Source of the DNA: Rhypophila decipiens
Lineage: Eukaryota > Ascomycota > Sordariomycetes > Sordariales > Naviculisporaceae
DNA length: 64,000 nt
Assembly: GCA_033297075.1 (NCBI GenBank)
Contig: MU858049.1
Span: 676,814-740,813 of the forward strand
Direction: 5' to 3'
Shown here in pieces: positions 34,609 through 44,717 of this stretch; the first letter of the stretch is position 1, and each line of letters starts with the position of its first letter. Both the position numbers and the translations under genes were made by a program. Under the pieces are notes generated by a model. That model had not been told where the DNA came from, ran no database searches, and worked only from the letters and a program-made list of their open reading frames with translations.

Positions 34609-35483
34609 TTATATCCCCCGTAACCTGGTATTATCCCTCTGATCAATAGGCGTGTACCTCTCCGCGAGCACCTCCTCGACGCTCCTGGACATGGGATCAA
34701 CCTTGGGCTTCTCGAACCGCTCATTCAGAGCCTTTTCAATCTCCGAGACATGCAAGAGCTTGGCATCCACACGGGCTTCGATTTTCTCCTCGGCCAGATG
34801 CACCGCGGCTTTGGTCTTGCCCACCATGTGTCGTCCCTTTTCGATCGCACTGGCAATGAGGCCCTTGCTCTCTTCTTTAGTCCCCACAGCCGTCTCGGCG
34901 GCGATATCCTTTGCGCGGAGCAAGGTCGTCTTGAGGTCTTCCTTGGTTTCGGCCGCCGACACGATTGCAGAGTTGGTTGCGTTCCGGGCGGCTACAGCTG
35001 CTTCCGAGGAGGTCTTGCGGATAGCTCCTGCTGCGTCGGAGGAGGTCTGGACGGCGGATTCCCGCGCGATACCCAGGAGACGAGCTGTGGCGTCTTCGGC
35101 GTTTTCACGGACCGAGTCCCAGTCCGTGGACTGCGCCCAGCGCACGGCGGACTCGATCTCGGAGTTCCACTTGTCCTTGGCTGTTTCGATAAGATGTCCG
35201 CGTTGCTGGGCTGCGAGCTCTGCGCGGGAGGGGAAGGGTTGGTTGTCGAGACGGGGTCGTCTGGTTGAGGGGTCTTGTGAGAGGTTGTTTAGGACGCGGG
35301 TTTGGTATTGGAGGATGTCGGACTGGGCGAGGCGGGTTCTCTCGTGCGCGGAGAGGGCGAGGTATGCTGCGGCTAGGGTGAGTGTTACGCCGCCGGTCTA
35401 AAGGGCAAGAAGGTCAGTATGGATGTATAGGGGTGAGGTGATGGGGGAGGGTGGCTGCGTACGAAGCCGGTAACGAAACCCAT
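34609..35483 (-). CDS. MICOS subunit MIC12-like protein with extended helical domain, 269 aa
   Basis: Two exons, 35483-35463 (only seven codons, MGFVTGF) and 35397-34609 (minus strand), with a 65-nt intron (GTACGC..TTTAG). Joined, the start MGFVTGF-TGGVTLTLAAAYLAL forms the Gly-rich single membrane span typical of fungal MIC12/Aim5, followed by SAHERTRLAQ. MIC12 belongs to the inner-membrane MICOS complex that shapes cristae junctions. The rest is a long amphipathic Ala/Glu/Lys/Thr helix (about 95-235) with LEA- or apolipoprotein-like 11-mer character (SAVQTSSDAAGAIRKTSSEA, SAIEKGRHMVGKTKAA). A conserved-looking tail reads SRSVEEVLAERYTPIDQRDN. The assignment rests on the N-terminus and overall layout; a generic LEA-type mitochondrial protein is the alternative. 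The divergent neighbour is a mitochondrial ribosomal protein. Confidence 0.72.
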
Positions 35484-36073
35484 CGCGACTGATGTGAGAT
35501 GATGTGCTCAGGTGTAGGTGCGGGATTTGGATTTCGGGATGGCTTAGAGCTCGCCGCCCAATGAACAAGACCAGGACCAAATCTAGTACCAGTCAATTGG
35601 GTACTTCTTTACTTCGCGCAAGGTGCGAGAGGTTCTCCCTCTGTCCTGGAGCTGCTGGCGTTGATTATATTGAGCTCGATTGTGTTGCGTGACGTGCAGG
35701 TGACGTACCGTTTATCGACAGCTCGATACCAAGTCCCTGTGTGGCTGGCCCGAAATGCTTGGCCCCTGTGCTTGAATCAAATGTGGTGGCCGCGGGGGAG
35801 TCCAGACCCCTGAAAAGAGCCGCGTCCCGGGAAGTGGTGGGGGCATTTTTAGCTCCTGCCGGCCCGGTAGGGAACGAACGGACCAGCGAAATTTTCGGAC
35901 AAGCTTCCAGGTGCCCGCGCGACAGCTACTGCACTGAGGCACCAGCCAAATCAACCACGACGAGCCACGACTACACCGATTCAACCCAGCAACCTCCAGA
36001 CCAACCCAATTGACACCGTCCCGTCCCCGACCAGAACCCGTGCACGAGCAGTCCTTACCAAAAGAGAACCACA
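35484..36073. promoter_or_regulatory. Divergent promoter between MIC12-like and bL17m genes
   Basis: A 590-bp gap separates the two ATGs with no coding frame. Both genes encode mitochondrial proteins, so a shared promoter would be functionally coherent. Confidence 0.5.
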
Positions 36074-36696
36074 ATGGCAGGTGGCCACGTAAAATACAGG
36101 CATCTCAGCCGCGACTCGGCCCATCGACAAGCCCTCCTCCGCAACCTCGTCACATCCCTCATCAAAGACGAAGCAATCCACACGACATGGCCCAAGGCGA
36201 AAGAAGCACAACGGTTAGCAGAGAAGCTCATCACCAAGGCCAAGAAGAACAATGAGACGTCGCGGAGGATTGCACAGGGGATTCTTTATGTTTGTCCCCT
36301 CGCCCCCCTTTCCCAAACTCAGCTAACAAGGACAAAAAGAACCCCCACGACCTAATGCCAAAACTATTCGGCGAAATCGCAGAGCGCTACAGCGACCGAG
36401 CATCAGGCTACACGCGCGTCCTCCGGACAGAACCAAAAGATACCTACTCCCAGGCGCCCTCTGCCATCCTCGAGTTGTGCGACGGACCCAAGGACATGCG
36501 CTTCGCCATGACGGCGGCGACCGTCGCGCGAGACAGGAGGTTAGGCCAGCCTCATTCCGAGCTGACGCTCAAGAACATCAAGAAGGTGACGCAGTTCCGC
36601 AAGGGGGGCATGGCCGAGTTTGAGGAGTGGGTAAAGAAGACGGCGGAGCTGAATCTGGGGGTTGTGCCCTCTTCCAAGTCGTATGGTGACGAATAG
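36074..36696 (+). CDS. Mitochondrial large-subunit ribosomal protein bL17m, 190 aa
   Basis: Two exons, 36074-36289 and 36340-36696, with a 50-nt intron starting GTTTGT. The start is ATG at 36074 (context CCACAATGG). The N-terminus KYRHLSRDSAHRQALLRNLVTSLI with DEAIHTTWPKAKEAQRLAEKLITKAKK is the bL17 domain, with its invariant H-L-x-R and R-x-L-L-R-N motifs. The second exon continues NPHDLMPKLFGEIAERY, then RVLRTEPK and ILELCDGPKDMR. The C-terminal KKVTQFRKGGMAEFEEWVKK is a fungal mitochondrial extension. The protein stabilises domain contacts around the exit tunnel of the mitochondrial ribosome. The acceptor is ambiguous: AG at 36338-36339 (used here) or at 36328-36329 would add Asp-Lys-Lys in frame. 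The latter is only ~2 nt from the branch word CTAAC, so the former is preferred. Confidence 0.9.
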
Positions 36697-37513
36697 CTTG
36701 GAGAAATAGATTGGGGCTGGGCTTGGGCGAGAAGAAGATAGCATGGGAACAGAAGAGACTGGGGAATTTCGGATTGGGTACGCATTTTATTGGCCCATTG
36801 TTTGTACAAACACCAGAACACTATGATGTTCGTCATGTATAATAAATACTAAGCGCGGACGAGGAAGCGCAAGGGACAGGCAAAACAGAGACCGGCCTGA
36901 GGTCACTATTTTCACTGTCAAGGGATCTTTCGCTCTGGCCATCCGGATTCTTCCCTTATTTTGATCTCTGACTGAGGAAGCTCTGGATTTACATACAATT
37001 CTTGTCAGGTAACAGGATAGAAACAGATGTAAAGAATTAATAAGGGGTGATATTAAGATCCTACAGACTTTCCATCTTTGGTCCCGCTGTTCTATGGACG
37101 CCAATGCCTAATGCAAGATACATGGTTATCTCTACGTATCAAGTCATTTATTCATCATCTCTGCTCCTTTTCTTCAGGGAACCCCCATCCGTCCTCAATC
37201 TATACTGTGAATACGATCTTCGGCCACCCATTCAGTGAAATAGATAGAATAGATTTGGTGCTTCGTTTTGCCGCCAAGGGGTATTACTAGGCTGCTGAAC
37301 GTTATGGTACCTACGACGCAACCAGTCAATGTCAGGTGAATCTACTCCTCGACTCCGCGTAACGCCCCAAATGTATTTATGCCCCCATGATAACCCCGTC
37401 CTGCCGCGCCTCAGTGTTCCACCAGTATGCATTCCCTATCCCGATGCTTGTCCATTTCGCCGCACGCCCGCAAGATAAGAGACCTGGTAGACCGCACCGA
37501 CTTCTCCTAAATT
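36697..37513. other. Convergent 3' flanks, no gene
   Basis: 3' regions of bL17m (+) and the R3H-SUZ gene (-). Only short shadow frames. Confidence 0.5.
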
Positions 37514-40243
37514 CTAGTTAGAAGGCTTCTGCGGCAAGGTCGCAGGATTGCCATAGTTCGGTAGGTGATTGAACGTCTGCTGTGGCATGGGCATCCCCTG
37601 ATGCCCAATATGGCCCTGGCTGGCGTTGGGCACATGCGCGTGAGCAATGGGTGGATTGGGAGTTATATATTGTGGGTGAGGAGATTGCTGCAACGGGTGG
37701 TACATCGAGTTATTCGAGCCCTGCCTCATCATATTGTACCCTGCCGCCGGGCCGGGCGTGTACACCGGCCCTTGTGGTGGCAGCGGTTGCTGGTAGCCAC
37801 TGTAAGCCATGTGTGAGGGGTTGATCTGCGGGCTCCCGTGGAGTGGGCTTCCGTTCCCATAAGGAACTGATGCCGGTGTTTGCATGGGTACTAGTCCATT
37901 TCCAGGCACAAAGGACTGCGTCTTGGGATTGAACGCTTGTCGATTATAGCTGCCAGGAATTGGGTGCTGGCTCTTGGGGTCGTGGGGATTTGCGTTGGCC
38001 GGTAGTTGGCCAAATGCATAAGGAATGCCCGACGTGCTTCCCGACGGGCCCCTCGCTGGAACTGGAACGGGAACTGGATACGTAGGGGTTGGCTGGAAAC
38101 CCGGTTGTTGCCAAGCCGGCTGCGGTGCCGGCGCAACGCTAGGCATCGGTGGGTTATATGGTGCCGCGGCCGGTGGAGGTGCCGGGTTCGAGGTTGGATA
38201 GCGCTGTGGTGGTTGCTGCTGTGCTTGGGGTGGCAGCGGTGGCGGCGCTGTCGCCTGTGGCACCGGGGGAGAGGGATACTGATGGCTTGTTAGATCACGC
38301 CTGCTGGAACTCAAGAGTCTTTGACATACCGTTGGGATTCCATTGTATTGGGGTTGGAATCCATTATTTTGAGCATATGCCGGGTAAGCCGGTGGGTAGA
38401 CAGGCTGGCCAGCTGGTGGGTAGGTCTGGTGATATTGCCCGTTATATTGCCCGTTATTGACGGGATAGTACTGCTGCGATGCAGCTGAGGCCCAGGTGGG
38501 CTGCTGAGGGCCAGCCGGGTAGGCGATGTAGTTGGAGCGCGTTTCAAAGTGCTCGGAATCGTCGCGGCGCTTGACCTTCCTCTTGCTGTTGGAGTTGATC
38601 CTATCCTTACCCGAGACCGAACTCGCGCGAGACACGCCGTCGTCGCCCTCTGCTGCACAGTCAGCAAAGCGCAAATAGGGGGTATTGTGCTGTACGAACC
38701 TGGCCCAGGTGTGTCGGCTTTCTCACTGTTCCCAAAGATTCTTTGTCGCACACGGTTGTACTCCTCCTCGCGCTCTTCCCTGGTCAACCTGTCGCGATGT
38801 TTGTCAGTCTTGATGTGCTTCGGCGATTGGGCTTGTCACGCCAAGTACTCACTTCTCTCTAGAAGTAGCCTTGTCCTTGGCATCACTACCAGCTTCAGAC
38901 GTAGCCTTGGAAGGGCTGGTGCTGGAGGGATCAAAGTCACCTCCCTCGCCTCGTCGCATGATCTTGCGAGGCATGATAACTGGGGCTGGAGAACTGCTGC
39001 TTGGGGTGCTAGCTGCGATGCTTGACAGGGGTGGTGGTATGCGACAGAATGGGGTTCTGTAGATCCGAACAGCCCCGGCTACGGCCTCAAACGAATGAGT
39101 CATATGATAGTAGTCCGCAAGCTTGTGTGTCAACATTCTGCAGAAAGAATTGCATGGAGGCAGGTCCATGAAAGGCTCCCTTCAAGTCGGATTAGCACAG
39201 TGCTTCAGGGCAGGGGAGGCGGAATTTGACATACTTGGAGTCCTGAACAAAATCGATCACCTGTTGCTCAAGTTTAAGCAGAAAGAAACGATCTTTCGGA
39301 GCCTGCATAGCCTCCAGCAGTTTCTCATCTGGATTCTGGCTCAAGAATCCATTCGTCGTCACGCTATCAGGAGCGACAGCTCCGCTCACTAAAGGCAGCT
39401 TCACATCAGCCGCAGGTTGCTTCTCTGAAGCACCACTCTGTGGTGTCGCCAGGCCTTGGCTCTGTGACCCTGCGAGAACATTTGAACTGATAGCTCGGGG
39501 AGGCATGTCTCCCAGCTGAATACGATGAAAGCGAGCCGCGACTTCAGATCCCAGCCGCGATCCGGGGTAAAAGGAGCCTCGAATCGAAAGAGAATCATCA
39601 TCCTCCGCGGCAGCCTTGACACTGGCACTGTCATCCGGCCGCAGGGATTCCTTCTCGTCGAGGGCAAACGTGGTCCCTGAGGTGATGCTCTTGCCGTCAA
39701 GACTGGGGGGCTTTGTGCCGAGGTCGGAGCTCGAGTCGGCCCGCTGCGAGTTGTCGTCGGACAGTGTCTGGCTGTTTCCCGCTCTGCTCGACTGGCCTGT
39801 CGTGCTTGGGAGGGATCCGTTGACGACAAGGCCTGGGGTCTTGGTCTCCAAGTTTAGATCCTTCAGCCCTTCTACCATTTTGTCGGTAGGCTGTGCAATC
39901 TCAACAGGTTTTGGCAAAGCCGGAGAAATATTCTTGGCTGTTGCAGGAGGCACATCAGCTGGTGCAACTGGGGTCGCCGGGAGGTTGGCCGCAGCGGGGA
40001 CTGCTGGGACGATAGTCTCCTGTCTTTCCCGAGGTGCTTTGGGTGCGGCAGCCGGCCCTTGAGGCGGCGCTCTTGCGGTAGTGGTGACAGAGGCCGGGTT
40101 TTTGGGCACTGATGCCGCTGCGACCTGGATTGGCAACGATGTTAGCTTCTGCGCCAGGGTACAAGGGGGAGGTGGGATGGGCCTACTTTTGCAAACGACA
40201 GTTTCCGCATGTCGCCATTAGCCATGGTCGGAAGTGTCGCCAT
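37514..40243 (-). CDS. R3H and SUZ domain RNA-binding protein, 816 aa, six exons
   Basis: Minus-strand exons are 40243-40187, 40124-39235, 39179-38853, 38788-38700, 38652-38330 and 38278-37514; introns are 62, 55, 64, 47 and 51 nt, and all junctions keep frame. Residues 1-280 are Ala/Pro/Ser-rich with a short conserved-looking piece (GLKDLNLETKTPGLVV). The R3H domain spans about 290-362: FFLLKLEQQVIDFVQDSK, then EPFMDLPPCNSFCRMLTHKL (arginine and histidine of R3H within) and ADYYHMTHSFE. A SUZ motif follows (about 378-445): MPRKIMRRGEGGDF, then an acidic/basic stretch ending LTREEREEEYNRVRQRIFG. The long C-terminus is Pro/Gln/Tyr-rich, prion-like in composition. R3H-SUZ proteins bind RNA or single-stranded nucleic acid; animal relatives are Encore and ARPP21-like. 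The precise role here is unknown. Confidence 0.85.
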
Positions 40244-42094
40244 GATGACGGGCGTTGGTATGGGCAGGCAAAATTAAATATCAGAGGAGGTTGCGATTCT
40301 CCAAAGTGACTATAGAGACGGAGGATGAGCCGCAAGTCGAGATGGCGAGCCGAAGTGGTAAAACTGGTCGAAGTGGCTTGCCGGGGAAAAGAAAAAGCAC
40401 AATTCAAGAAAGGAAACGGAACAGGGCGGTCCAGAGCGAGAAGGGATTGCCGGTGATCATGGTAGTGAGGCGATGAATGTTTTCCGCTGCGATGAAAAGA
40501 GCTCTCTCCTGAACCGGGTTTGTCGGTTTCCTGTCTCGTGGGAAGAGTTTCCAAAGTCGGCTTGCGCTGCTGGGCCTTGGTTGCGGCAGAGGTATCGACT
40601 ATCGCAAAACCTTGGCCAGGCTGGCAATGTATGTTCCAGATGCTAAACCTTATGTTAAAAACGAGCTGAAGGACCACAAAACTCGGGCTTCCAAAGCAGG
40701 TAAATTGCTGTCGTGGAAGAGGGGTGGTGTCTGGGAGGCGGTCCCGTCCTGGTCCTGCGTGTGGTGGGTTGTTGGAATAAACCGATGGTGGTTGCACGAG
40801 AGGGAGTACGGAGCGCAGAAGGCTTTCAGCGAGCACTGAGCCGGGGTGTGGGTACCTTGCAAGTTGGACCCGGTTTCTTCTGGCTGCACGGTACCGATAC
40901 AGCACCAACCTCTGGCTGGCCCCAGACTTTCTTTTTCTTCTCCTCTCGACTGTCACTCAATTCTCTGACTCCATCAGAAAGAGAAGTCTGCACAAATAAG
41001 GGAGAGGCAGAGCAGAGGACCTGACGTCGGGTGTCACCGTTGACTTTGGGTCCCGCCTGGAAACTTTTGGGGTCAGCCGAATATTCCTGAACGGATTGAT
41101 TTTATGCGAATAAATAAGCAGCTGGGCAACGATTTAACGTTTTAGCGTCTCCTGCGGCGCGGGGAGTGGCCAACCTTTTCGGTGAGAGCCCAGCAAACTT
41201 GTGCCGAGCAGGTCACGTGCTCAGATGCCGACCTCACCCCTCAACTGAAGAGGTACAGGAAGAATCCAATGAAAATAAACTAAACCATACTGTTGACGAT
41301 ATAGGTAGGACTTGGAGATGCATAGCTCGTGTGATTTAAATATTAAAGTAAACAAATTAGGGGTCTCGTAAATGTATTTAACGTTTGTCAAGTAGGTATT
41401 TTCAACCCTTACGCCACTATTTCAACCCAGTAGGTAACACCGTAACAGTACCGCTCTATCTCATGATACAGATACAAATCTCGTCAGTTTCGAGGGCTAG
41501 TATTTCTTTTTACTGCTTTGACTGATTCAAGGTATCATATCTTTAGATCTATATAGTATAGAGGACTCGCTTTAAGGTGTTGCGATTTGCAGGCTGCGAA
41601 GCATGTATACGGGCTACTGTAAATACTTCAAGTCACTATCAGGCCTTTCAGCCCCACCCGAAGCACTGAAACACACTCTGGACTGCACAACACCTCAATG
41701 TCGGTGATTGAGAGGACTTCTTGGCCAGTGAACAACATCGACAATCTCAAGAATTATCCTATCCAGACCAGCTGAGAAGCAATCACCTACGGAAAGAAAT
41801 CCATTTGGGTCGCCACTTCTATCCTAATATTTGAGTCGAGGTAAATATTCTTATTTCGTATCGTGTTTGTTTCGTATCCCATCTCATCACAGGACATCCA
41901 AAAGCTGACCAAGCCACGAGTTATTCCAGATCAAACCAGTGTCGTGCAGCTCTGAGCAGGGCCGTCATTTGCAACGCGAGTGCATAGAATTCAATTTCGG
42001 GCAGCAGAACATTACATCCACCCTCAGCCTAACAAGAGGAAAAGAGAGGCTTCTTCACTCTCCCAACCACTCACACCCATCAAGGCCGTTCATC
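40244..42094. promoter_or_regulatory. Divergent upstream region, 1.85 kb, R3H-SUZ / zinc-knuckle genes
   Basis: No coding frame. A CGGTACCG palindrome lies at 40889-40896. The central part (about 41260-41560) is AT-rich. Confidence 0.45.
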
Positions 42095-43156
42095 ATGTAT
42101 GGTGGATATCGCGGTCGACCAGGTGGTCCATCCAAGAGTACGCCGGCAAACGTGCAATGCCAAAAGTGTTTGAAACGAGATAAGTATATTCCCACCCGAC
42201 TTGACTTCGTCACGCCCCACTGACATCCTCAGAACGGCACTACTCTTATGAGTGCAAGGTCACTCCCCAAGAACGGCCCTATGTTCCCAGGCCGTCCCGG
42301 ACGCAGCAGCTCCTAAACCCAAAGCTGATGCCCAAACTCAGTACAGAAGTGCCTGAAGAATTCTTGAAGAAGTAAGTTTCACGCACGAGTTGGTTCAACT
42401 CACGTATCCTAACGCACATATCACAGGAAAAAAGGAGCAGAAGATCCAGAGGCGGCCAAAAAGAAGGAAGAGGAAACCAGAAAGCAGAGGGATTTGGAAA
42501 AGAGGACGGCCCCTTCATCATCGAGACAATCGCCGCCTCCAAGACAGCGCCGCTCACCCTCTTACGACTCGGTGTCAACTGTTTCCACCCGGTCTCCCTC
42601 TCCGCCGCCAAGGAGAGATGCCCCCAAAGCGGCACCCAGAGGACGTGCTCGGGCCAGTGATCTGAATGAGCCGTCTCACACAGTCCCTGACGCTCACAGA
42701 CGCTCCGTCACATCCAACGAAGAATACTATAGCCAACGGTCTGTGAGCCCCGAGAGGAATCGCCGGAGGAGTCCTAGCAGGTCACTTTCACGGTCCCTCT
42801 CGCGGTCCCTCTCCCGGTCGCCGGCCCCTGTCACTCGACACCAAGAACGTGGACGTCAGACCTCGTACTCGGAGCACAGAAGACCGTCGCCCGTACCAAG
42901 AAGACGGGACTACTCTGAATCTCGCTCTCGGTCCCGCTCGCCCGTACGTTCGCCAGCCAGATGGGAGGATAGAGAGGGCCGGCCTCCTGCAGCGTCCCGT
43001 TACCGAGATAGAGACGATCAATATCAGCCCCCAAGACGGAACGCAGCACCACCACCGCCACGAGAACCAGTTGCGCCTCCTCCCCCGCGTGAAAGAAGCC
43101 TCAGCCCCTTCAGCAAACGGTTAGCCCTGACAAATGCACTGAGAGGAGGGAGATAA
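42095..43156 (+). CDS. Zinc-knuckle, RS-rich protein (ZCCHC10-like), about 317 aa, non-canonical first intron
   Basis: The best model has three exons: 42095-42179, 42233-42371 and 42427-43156. The second intron is ordinary (GTAAGT..ACAG). The first is not: the canonical donor GT at 42184 puts the downstream exon out of frame by one base, whereas cutting one G after CGA (donor ATAAGT at 42180) restores it. The product carries CQKCLKRERHYSYEC (a CCHC knuckle split by the intron), then ERPYVPRPSRTQQLLNPKL, a hallmark of fungal homologues as I remember them. The C-terminal two thirds is Ser/Arg/Pro-rich with SRSLSRSLSRSLSRSP and many RRR and SP sites, as in splicing cofactors. ZCCHC10-like proteins have been associated with RNA/nuclear roles; the function here is inference. 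Confidence 0.7.
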
Positions 43157-43381
43157 TAGGAAGTTGAAATGGGGTATCAATTTCATGTAGTATTTTCTCT
43201 AACTATTTAGGCAACATGCCTAGGGTGTAGGCCACAAGGTCCAGAGGCCGGGAGCCATTCCGGACGTCCTGCATGCTATTTCATTTCACCCCTTTATAGA
43301 CTGTCACACAATCCATAGTGCCCACGAACAATTATCACCATGGCCATCGTCCAGCTCTTTAATGTGACATTGTCCTTCTCT

Positions 43382-44140
43382 TCATGCCGCCAGTTCCGCA
43401 TCTTCGAGCTCCCGTTCTCTCCTCTCCTCCTCAGCTTCTCGTTCCTCCCGTAACCGTATCCCCTCGACCATAGCAGCGCCCTCTAATAAACCAGCTCCAT
43501 CCTCGCCATCTTTCTGTGTTTGCGCCTGTGTCTGTCCTTTCACAGACGCAGCCTGTCCCGCCTCGGCCTTCTTAGCCTCCAGCCTTTCCCTAACCATCCG
43601 TGCAATGGCATTATCAGTTTGGACGTTCAAAACAGCCAACTTCTTGTCAAGTTCCCGCTTCAAATCCCAATTAGGTTTTTTAGGCTGTAGCTTGAACAAA
43701 TCGATCCCTTTGTCTTCTTGGGCATCTTCTGCAGCCTTGCGTTTGGATTCTTCTTCTAGCTGGGCGGCTTGTTCCTCTAGCGTTGGGGTTTCGAGCGATA
43801 ATGTGGGTGGTGCCTCGAAGCCGAGTTTTGGGCCCTTGGTTTGGGGGTCGTAGTTCCTGCCCGAGAGGTGGAGGTGGGATACGCCTTCTGTTGGGGGGCT
43901 TGTGGTGCGGTCTTGGGATGTGGTTTGTGGTGTTTGTTGGAGGTCGTTGCTTGTTGGGGCTAAGATGGAATTGTTAGAGGTTGATTTTGTTTGGACAGGA
44001 AGGGGGGAGGTAAGAGGTAGGTAGGTACCTTCGTCTTCGGTCGTGTCTTCTGTTGGCTGCTTTCGCTTGAGAGATTTCAGCTTGGCTAGGCGCGCTTTGC
44101 GGTCGTCTGCTGCTGCGCTGAGGCTTGCGTGGGAGGACAT
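43382..44140 (-). CDS. Splicing factor Cwf18 (CCDC12 family), 229 aa
   Basis: Two exons, 44140-44029 and 43959-43382 (minus strand), with a 69-nt intron (GTACCT..TTAG, branch word CTAAC). The intron length is a multiple of three and contains no stop in frame, so the unspliced frame also runs through (252 aa). Cwf18/CCDC12 is a component of the activated spliceosome. Family blocks are RKARLAKLKSLKRKQ (about 13-27), HLSGRNYDPQTKGPKLGFEAPP, then DLFKLQPKKPNWDLKREL and KLAVLNVQTDNAIARMVRERL. Both halves of the family motif flank the intron, so I prefer the spliced form. The C-terminus is a Glu/Arg-rich helix. A divergent promoter is shared with the PPR gene. Confidence 0.85.
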   Translation of the reverse strand: MSSHASLSAAADDRKARLAKLKSLKRKQPTEDTTEDEGTYLPLTSPLPVQTKSTSNNSILAPTSNDLQQTPQTTSQDRTTSPPTEGVSHLHLSGRNYDPQTKGPKLGFEAPPTLSLETPTLEEQAAQLEEESKRKAAEDAQEDKGIDLFKLQPKKPNWDLKRELDKKLAVLNVQTDNAIARMVRERLEAKKAEAGQAASVKGQTQAQTQKDGEDGAGLLEGAAMVEGIRLREEREAEEERRERELEDAELAA

Positions 44141-44717
44141 CTTGGGATGAAGTCGGGTGTATTTCGCTTTTTCAAGGTCGCGGGGCGTTTTGGATTGTTT
44201 CGCGTCGGACCTTGGAAGGTGGGATCGTGAATTGGGTCTTCAGTAAAATAAGGCGGTATTGGAAGTTGTGGTTTTGAAAGCTCGAGGTTTTCGTGCAGGC
44301 TGTGGTGTAAGTGATCAGTCTCGAGAGTGCGCGGTGGATGTGGTCGAGGTTCCAGTTCAAATGTCATGAGCGTGCAGCTTGAGTTGCTGTGAACCGTAAA
44401 GTACCGGTACCTGCCCCACTGTGCATACAAGCCGCCCGCACAAGTACCGCGGTACCTAACCCCTGGCCAATCACCCCGATTAGATAAGGTGTCGCCAATT
44501 TTTTGAACCTGGATGAACATGGCGACTCCAGCATCGCGTCCCAAAACTGACAATCGCCAATTCGAGGGGAAAAATCCACACGAAAGCGATGACTCCCATT
44601 TGGCTATTCAACATCCACATAACATATCGCACCACACCTATGCGTGCCCCAGCCTGATGGGAAACCTAATCAGGCTTGGGATAGACGCAACAACAACTTG
44701 TCACGGGCCAGCAAAAG
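44141..44717. promoter_or_regulatory. Divergent promoter between Cwf18 and PPR genes with GGTACC palindromes
   Basis: The 577-bp gap contains GTACCGGTAC (44401-44410) and GTACCGCGGTAC (44444-44455), two perfect palindromes 43 bp apart, roughly midway between the ATGs. No coding frame. Confidence 0.45.

Noticed and set aside
34652..35401. 249-codon plus-strand frame
   Set aside because: It is the exact antisense of the MIC12-like gene, whose exon-intron structure and protein pattern are far more convincing.
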